Shown here one piece after another: positions 5,474 to 9,404 of a DNA stretch of 9,404 nucleotides. Where the stretch lies: positions 1 to 9,404 of the forward strand of contig JBJEPR010000194.1 of assembly GCA_051881335.1 (NCBI GenBank), in the 5' to 3' direction. Source of the stretch: Fimenecus sp051881335 (GTDB taxonomy: Bacteria; Bacillota; Clostridia; Oscillospirales; Acutalibacteraceae). A program made the translations under genes and the position numbers. How positions within the stretch are numbered: the stretch's first letter is position 1; each line of letters starts with the position of its first letter. The notes beneath the pieces were generated by a model. It made no database searches. It was given only the letters and a program-made list of their open reading frames with translations, and was not told where the DNA came from.

Positions 5474-7530
5474 CCCTTGCCAAAACCGCCGGCTTTTGCT
5501 TCGGCGTAAACCGTGCGGTCAATTTGCTGGAAAAAATGGTGGAAAACGGTGAAAAAGCGTGCACCTTAGGGCCGATTATCCATAATCCGCAGGTGATTTC
5601 CCATTTTGAAAACCACGGCGTGCGCGTGATTGCGCACCCCGACGATTGCCGCGCGGACGAAACCTTGGTGGTGCGCACCCACGGTGTGGAAAAGGCGGTG
5701 CTTTCGGCAGTCGAAGAGAGCGGCAGACCGTTTTTAAACGCGACTTGCCCATTTGTGACCAAAATCCATAAAATCGTGCGCGAAAACTCCACGCCTGAAA
5801 ATGTGACCTTGATTGCGGGTGACAGCCGTCACCCCGAGGTGGTCGGCATTCGCAGTTACTGCAACGGGCGTTCGTTTGTGTTTAATTCGTATGAAGAATT
5901 GCTTTCGATTCTCGAAAATCACCCGAATTTGGACGAAAACGGACTGATTTTGGTCTCGCAAACCACTTTCAGCACAAAATCTTTTAAAAAATGTGTAAAA
6001 AAAATAAAAATGGTATATACAAATGCCGTAATTTTTGATACAATATGTAGTGCGACTGAAGAAAGACAGGCGGAGGCGCTTCGGCTTTCCCTCGAAAACG
6101 ATGCGATGCTCATCATCGGCGGCAGGCAAAGCTCCAATACTGCCAAGCTGAAAGCTGTTTGCGAAGCCAACTGTCCGACTTTTTTGATAGAAACCGCCCA
6201 GGAGTTGAATGGCATTGACCTGTCACGGTTTCACGCAGTCGGTGTTACTGCGGGTGCGTCAACGCCCGACAGTATAATTAAGGAGGTACTAAAAACAATG
6301 TCTGAAAATCTCAATCAAACACAGGCAGAATTAGTTGAAAAGGAGGAGTCTGCGATGTCTTCTGAAGCAACCAGCTTTGCCGATATGCTTGAAGAATATA
6401 TAGATACAAGCTCCGACCAAAAGGTCGTAGGCCATGTCGTCGCGGTTACACCGACCGAAATTCAGGTCGAAATCACCGGCAGAAAGCACACCGGCTATGT
6501 TTCCGCCGCAGAATACAGCAACGACCCCACAGCCGATATAACGAAAGAAGTCAAGGTCGGCGATGAATTGAATCTCATCATTATGAAAACCAATGATATG
6601 GAAGGAACCGTCGCGCTTTCGAAAAAAAGATACGATGCCATTCAAGCGTGGGACGAGTTGTCCGAGGAAAACGAAGCCCCGGTTGAGGGCAAGGTAACCG
6701 GCGTTGTCGGGGACGGCAAAGGCTTGTTTGTCCAGTACAACGGCATTCGCGTGTTCATTCCCGCATCGCTTTCCAAAATCAACCGCAACGATTCCTTAGA
6801 GGATATGGTCGGTCAAACGGTTGCCTTTAAAATCATTGAGGTAGACCGTCGTCGCCGTCGTGTTGTTGGTTCTATCCGCGCGGCGTATAAGGATGTCCGT
6901 GCCGCCGCTGAAGAGGCTTTCTGGGCACAGGCTGAGGAAGGGCAAACCTATACCGGTACGGTCCGTTCGCTGACCAGCTACGGCGCATTCGTCGATATCG
7001 GCGGTGTGGACGGTATGATTCACATTTCCGAGCTTTCTTGGAGCCGCATTAAGCATCCGTCGGATGTTGTCAAAGTCGGCGATACGGTGGAAGTCTACAT
7101 AAAGGCGCTTGACCGTGAAAACAAAAAGATTTCCTTGGGCTATAAGAAAATCGAGGACAATCCGTGGGAAATTCTCAAGAGAGATTATCCTGTCGGTTCG
7201 GTTCTTAAAGCAAAAATTGTTGGCTTGACCACCTTCGGTGCGTTTGCCAACATTCTCCCCGGGATTGACGGGCTTATCCATATTTCCGAAATTTCGTACA
7301 GCCACATCGGCAATCCGGCAGAAGTTTTAAAAGTCGGTGACGAAGTGGAAGTCAAGCTTTTGGATGTAGATTTTGACAAGAAACGCGTCAGCCTGTCCAT
7401 CAAAGCGTTGTTAGACCCGCCCGCACCCGCAACGGATGCGGCAGAGGGCACACCGGTTTCGATTGACGAATTGGCGGCAGAGGCTGCTGCTGAAGCAGAA
7501 GCTGCTCCCGCTGAAGAGCCTGCGGAGTAA
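5461..7530 (+). CDS. ispH-rpsA: Fusion: HMBPP reductase (IspH/LytB) + ribosomal protein S1 (four S1 domains)
   Basis: This 689-residue protein joins two enzymes in one frame. Residues 1-280 are IspH, the 4Fe-4S enzyme that reduces HMBPP to IPP and DMAPP in the last MEP-pathway step. Cluster cysteines are C13 (AGFCFG), C96 (NATCPF) and C196 (FDTICSA). Active-site residues H41, H74, H124 and E126 and the SSN-like segment (224-226) are present. After a Glu/Ser-rich linker come four S1 RNA-binding domains at about 320-388, 405-473, 493-563 and 576-648, then an acidic Ala/Glu tail (about 660-689). Four domains is usual for Gram-positive S1. The TTG at 5461 has GGAGG 7 nt upstream and overlaps plsC by 13 nt. 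Such fusions are annotated in many Clostridia as bifunctional. Strong internal ribosome binding sites at the junction suggest a separate S1 is also made. Confidence 0.95.
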   Translation: MQKITLAKTAGFCFGVNRAVNLLEKMVENGEKACTLGPIIHNPQVISHFENHGVRVIAHPDDCRADETLVVRTHGVEKAVLSAVEESGRPFLNATCPFVTKIHKIVRENSTPENVTLIAGDSRHPEVVGIRSYCNGRSFVFNSYEELLSILENHPNLDENGLILVSQTTFSTKSFKKCVKKIKMVYTNAVIFDTICSATEERQAEALRLSLENDAMLIIGGRQSSNTAKLKAVCEANCPTFLIETAQELNGIDLSRFHAVGVTAGASTPDSIIKEVLKTMSENLNQTQAELVEKEESAMSSEATSFADMLEEYIDTSSDQKVVGHVVAVTPTEIQVEITGRKHTGYVSAAEYSNDPTADITKEVKVGDELNLIIMKTNDMEGTVALSKKRYDAIQAWDELSEENEAPVEGKVTGVVGDGKGLFVQYNGIRVFIPASLSKINRNDSLEDMVGQTVAFKIIEVDRRRRRVVGSIRAAYKDVRAAAEEAFWAQAEEGQTYTGTVRSLTSYGAFVDIGGVDGMIHISELSWSRIKHPSDVVKVGDTVEVYIKALDRENKKISLGYKKIEDNPWEILKRDYPVGSVLKAKIVGLTTFGAFANILPGIDGLIHISEISYSHIGNPAEVLKVGDEVEVKLLDVDFDKKRVSLSIKALLDPPAPATDAAEGTPVSIDELAAEAAAEAEAAPAEEPAE
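6016..6044 (+). promoter_or_regulatory. Possible internal promoter upstream of the S1 part
   Basis: Inside the IspH part an AT-rich patch contains TATACA (6016-6021; 4/6), a 17-bp spacer and TACAAT (6039-6044; 5/6) preceded by TG at the extended -10 position (6036-6037). The predicted start near 6051 would be about 245 nt upstream of the first internal ATG. The -10 falls on codons for the invariant FDTIC motif, so protein constraint may explain part of the match. Confidence 0.3.
6280..6300 (+). promoter_or_regulatory. Internal ribosome binding site and ATG, first, at the IspH/S1 junction
   Basis: AAGGAGGT (6280-6287), a near-perfect Shine-Dalgarno, lies 10 nt before ATG (6298-6300). The ATG is in frame (residue 280 of the fusion) and would produce a 410-residue four-domain S1 protein. 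It sits where IspH sequence ends. The Shine-Dalgarno encodes Lys-Glu-Val, so chance cannot be excluded. Confidence 0.55.
6340..6357 (+). promoter_or_regulatory. Internal ribosome binding site and ATG, second, before the S1 domains
   Basis: AAGGAGG (6340-6346) lies 8 nt before ATG (6355-6357), the optimal spacing. The ATG is in frame (residue 299) and would yield a 391-residue S1 with all four domains, beginning MSSEATSFADML. The site lies in the linker, where protein constraint is probably weak. Confidence 0.55.
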
Positions 7531-7554
7531 TCCGAAAATTCAAGACACAAAAGC

Positions 7555-7586
7555 AGGGGGCAGGTGGCAAGCTTGCTCCCTTTTTT
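7555..7586 (+). terminator. Rho-independent terminator of the ispH-rpsA operon
   Basis: AGGGGGCA (7555-7562) pairs with TGCTCCCT (7574-7581) across an 11-nt loop, with one G-U pair. The T-run at 7581-7586 follows, its first T closing the stem. It lies 24 nt after the rpsA stop codon and 35 nt before the GH27 gene. The loop contains the palindrome GCAAGCTTGC, part of which overlaps the 3' arm and may allow an alternative fold. Confidence 0.78.
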
Positions 7587-7621
7587 AGTAAAAGCCAAAT
7601 AAAAAGAGATGAGGGAAAACA

Positions 7622-9343
7622 ATGCTCGGTAAAATCATTCCCGCCGCCGTTACCTTGGCGGCAGGTGCGGCCGCGGCAAGCGCCGCCGTGCTGAAAAAGA
7701 AAAATATTTGCCCCGTTTGCGAAGTGAAAAAGGCAGTCAAGCGTGCCGATGTGCATATCAAAGCCTGCACACCGTATAACAACGGCGTGGCAAAGACGCC
7801 CCCAATGGGCTGGTCCAGTTGGAATACCTTTCGCAACAAAATTGATGAGAATTTAATTTTGGAAACCGCCGATGCACTGCAGAAATCCGGACTTTTGGCG
7901 GCAGGCTATCAATATGTCAATTTAGATGACTGCTGGCAAAGCTCTATGCGCGACGAAAACGGCAAATTGCAGGGGGATTTGACCACTTTCCCGTCGGGGA
8001 TTCCCTCGCTTGTCCGTCGCTTAAATGAAAAAGGCTTTAAAGCGGGGATTTACTCCTCCAACGGTACGCTGACCTGTGAGGATTTGCCCGCTTCTTTGGG
8101 GCACGAGCGTGTGGACGCCGAAACCTTTGCCGAGTGGGGCATTGAGTATTTCAAATACGATTTCTGCCATCATCAGTACATTTCCACCACCGCGCCGATG
8201 ATTGACAAATTGTTAATCGGCGGCGGCGCGCTGAAAGAAGAAATCGTTCTGGAAGCCGAAAACGGCGAGTTGTACGGTTCGGCGAAAATCGTGGATGACG
8301 GCAAAAGCTGTTATGTCACGCGGTTAGACAGCAATTTGGGTGCAATCAAATTCAGTTTTGTCCAAATTCCCGAGGACGGCGAATATGTGCTGACCTTTGT
8401 GGTACATAAAAAAGGCGAAACCGAGAAATACGCTGTTGTTACCGTCAACGGGGCGGAAAAATATCCCGTGACCTTCCCACCGACCAAATCTTGGACGCGC
8501 GACGGCAGAACGCAAATCAAAATCCGCCTGAAAAAAGGCGACAATACTTTGGAAATCCGCAATCCGATTGCTTCCAAGATGGACAGCGCCGCCACGCAGT
8601 ATATTGCAATGGGCAAGGAGTTAAAGCGTGCAACGGCAAAATATGCCGCAGAACACGGCGTGCCCGAAAAGCCGATTGTATTCTCCATTTGCGAATGGGG
8701 CTGGAATAAGCCGTATAAATGGGGCAGTGAAGCGGGTAACCTGTGGCGCACCACGCCTGATATTCAAGCGAATTGGGCGTCGATTGTCGGGATTTACGAG
8801 GCCAACGTGCGCTTGTATAAGTATGCGTGCGTCGGCGGCTATAACGACCCCGATATGCTTGAAGTCGGCAACGGAAATTTGACCGTCGAAGAAAACAAGG
8901 CGCACTTTACCCTTTGGTGTATGATGGCGTCGCCGTTGGTGTTGGGCAATGATATTCGCCTGTTCTTAAAAGCGGACGGCTCGGCGGATACGGACAATCC
9001 GATTTTGAAAATCCTGACCGATAAAGATTTGATTGCCATTGACCAAGACGAAAAATGCGCGCCCTGCCGCCGTATTAAGACCACGGGTCTTTGCGATATT
9101 CTTGTAAAGCCTCTTGCAAACGGCGAAGCGGCGGTTTGTTTCTTTAACAAAGCGCCGAAGGCAATGCAGATGACCACTTCTCTGAAAGCCATTTCCAATA
9201 TGGCGTTTGTCGGTTTGCCGCTGTCTGCGGACGGCTACACTTGCACCGACCTTTGGGAAAAAACCTCGACAGAGGTGTTGGACGCACTTTCGGCAGAAGT
9301 GCCGTCGCACGGCGTTAAAGTATATCGCGTGCAAGCAAAATAA
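7622..9343 (+). CDS. GH27 family alpha-galactosidase-like enzyme with inserted carbohydrate-binding-like domain
   Basis: GH27 enzymes are retaining glycosidases, mostly alpha-galactosidases. The (beta/alpha)8 barrel starts at TPPMGWSSWNTF (59-70), then YVNLDDCW (98-105), nucleophile Asp180 in YFKYDFC, ICEWGWNKP (356-364), acid/base Asp380 in WRTTPDIQ and GGYNDPDMLEVGNG (405-418). A beta-sandwich C-terminal domain follows from about 480. Two oddities. Residues about 203-325 interrupt the barrel between Asp180 and ICEWG with a CBM6/CBM35-like segment (VLEAENGELYGSA, EDGEYVLTFVV, VTVNGAEKYPV, LKKGDNTLEIRN). The N-terminus has an Ala-rich hydrophobic stretch (5-24), KKK (25-27) and CPVC (30-33), not a clear cleavable signal. 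GAGGG (7611-7615) stands 6 nt before the ATG. No convincing promoter lies in the short gap after the upstream terminator. GH27 and catalytic assignment are firm; other specificities such as alpha-N-acetylgalactosaminidase or beta-L-arabinopyranosidase remain possible. Confidence 0.92.
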   Translation: MLGKIIPAAVTLAAGAAAASAAVLKKKNICPVCEVKKAVKRADVHIKACTPYNNGVAKTPPMGWSSWNTFRNKIDENLILETADALQKSGLLAAGYQYVNLDDCWQSSMRDENGKLQGDLTTFPSGIPSLVRRLNEKGFKAGIYSSNGTLTCEDLPASLGHERVDAETFAEWGIEYFKYDFCHHQYISTTAPMIDKLLIGGGALKEEIVLEAENGELYGSAKIVDDGKSCYVTRLDSNLGAIKFSFVQIPEDGEYVLTFVVHKKGETEKYAVVTVNGAEKYPVTFPPTKSWTRDGRTQIKIRLKKGDNTLEIRNPIASKMDSAATQYIAMGKELKRATAKYAAEHGVPEKPIVFSICEWGWNKPYKWGSEAGNLWRTTPDIQANWASIVGIYEANVRLYKYACVGGYNDPDMLEVGNGNLTVEENKAHFTLWCMMASPLVLGNDIRLFLKADGSADTDNPILKILTDKDLIAIDQDEKCAPCRRIKTTGLCDILVKPLANGEAAVCFFNKAPKAMQMTTSLKAISNMAFVGLPLSADGYTCTDLWEKTSTEVLDALSAEVPSHGVKVYRVQAK

Positions 9344-9359
9344 AACGGTAAATAAAAGG

Positions 9360-9377
9360 GGCTGTAAAAAAACAGCC
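9360..9377 (-). terminator. Hairpin after the GH27 gene; terminator-like mainly for the minus strand
   Basis: GGCTGT (9360-9365) and ACAGCC (9372-9377) form a perfect 6-bp stem with an A6 loop, 16 nt after the GH27 stop. Read rightward it is followed by GAAATAATAAC, with no T-tract. Read leftward it is followed by CCTTTTATTTA, so it fits better as the terminator of a converging gene beyond 9404. It may still act weakly for the GH27 transcript. The remaining bases to 9404 show nothing else. Confidence 0.45.
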
Positions 9378-9404
9378 GAAATAATAACTGGGATTCACGA
9401 AGAA

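Noticed and set aside
5997..6012. A8 run followed by ATAAAAATG in ispH as a possible slippery frameshift site
   Set aside because: The frame continues correctly into conserved IspH motifs on both sides. No frameshift is needed, and the run reflects consecutive lysine codons.
6844..6862. Repeated CGTCGT/CGCCGTCGT in the S1 part as a possible repeat element
   Set aside because: It encodes an arginine cluster (about residues 463-467) at the end of the second S1 domain, a position that is basic in this family.
7185..7839. Minus-strand open frames across the rpsA end and GH27 start (7185-7622, 7400-7756, 7585-7839)
   Set aside because: They run antisense to two well-supported genes and through the terminator, with no family motif or ribosome binding site that I could recognise.

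Overview
The window looks like a chromosomal housekeeping region of a Firmicute, most likely a Clostridia-class anaerobe related to Oscillospiraceae/Ruminococcaceae. The reasons are an ispH-rpsA gene fusion, the linked order flavoprotein-cmk-plsC-ispH/rpsA that I recall from clostridial genomes, TTG start codons, AAGGAGG-type Shine-Dalgarno sites and AT-rich sigma-A-like promoters in a genome of intermediate GC. The assignment below class level is inference.

Layout. Positions 1-627 (minus strand) hold the N-terminal half of acetate kinase (ackA), cut by the left edge. Positions 628-724 are a divergent promoter region whose two -10 boxes lie almost on top of each other. It drives ackA leftward and tmcAL (tRNA-Met cytidine acetate ligase) rightward, 725-1915. 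Positions 1916-2020 contain a small inverted repeat and a clear promoter. From there a tight five-gene run reads rightward: an RpiR-family sugar-phosphate regulator (2021-2902), a BaiN/HI0933-type flavoprotein (2892-4145), cytidylate kinase cmk (4166-4825), the acyltransferase plsC (4829-5473) and a fused ispH-rpsA (5461-7530). Genes overlap or lie 3-20 nt apart, so this is very probably one operon, and a rho-independent terminator at 7555-7586 closes it. Next comes a separate gene for a GH27 family alpha-galactosidase-like enzyme (7622-9343), followed by a hairpin (9360-9377) that suits a terminator for a converging minus-strand gene. I saw no tRNA, rRNA, CRISPR, insertion sequence or phage gene.

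How the genes work together. The operon supplies basic growth functions: CMP/dCMP phosphorylation, phosphatidic acid synthesis, the last step of the MEP isoprenoid pathway and ribosomal protein S1, under a promoter shared with a sugar-phosphate-type regulator. AckA produces acetate and ATP, and TmcAL uses acetate and ATP to acetylate the elongator tRNA-Met wobble cytidine, so the divergent pair has a plausible metabolic link. The GH27 gene is an accessory carbohydrate function.

Most notable: (1) the GH27 enzyme carries a roughly 125-residue carbohydrate-binding-like beta-sandwich inserted inside its catalytic barrel, just after the nucleophile, plus an odd N-terminus (hydrophobic Ala-rich segment, three lysines, a CxxC); (2) two strong in-frame Shine-Dalgarno/ATG pairs sit exactly at the IspH/S1 junction, suggesting free S1 is also made; (3) the ackA/tmcAL promoters share a -10 region. 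I found no convincing wholly new system; most of the window is conserved housekeeping DNA.
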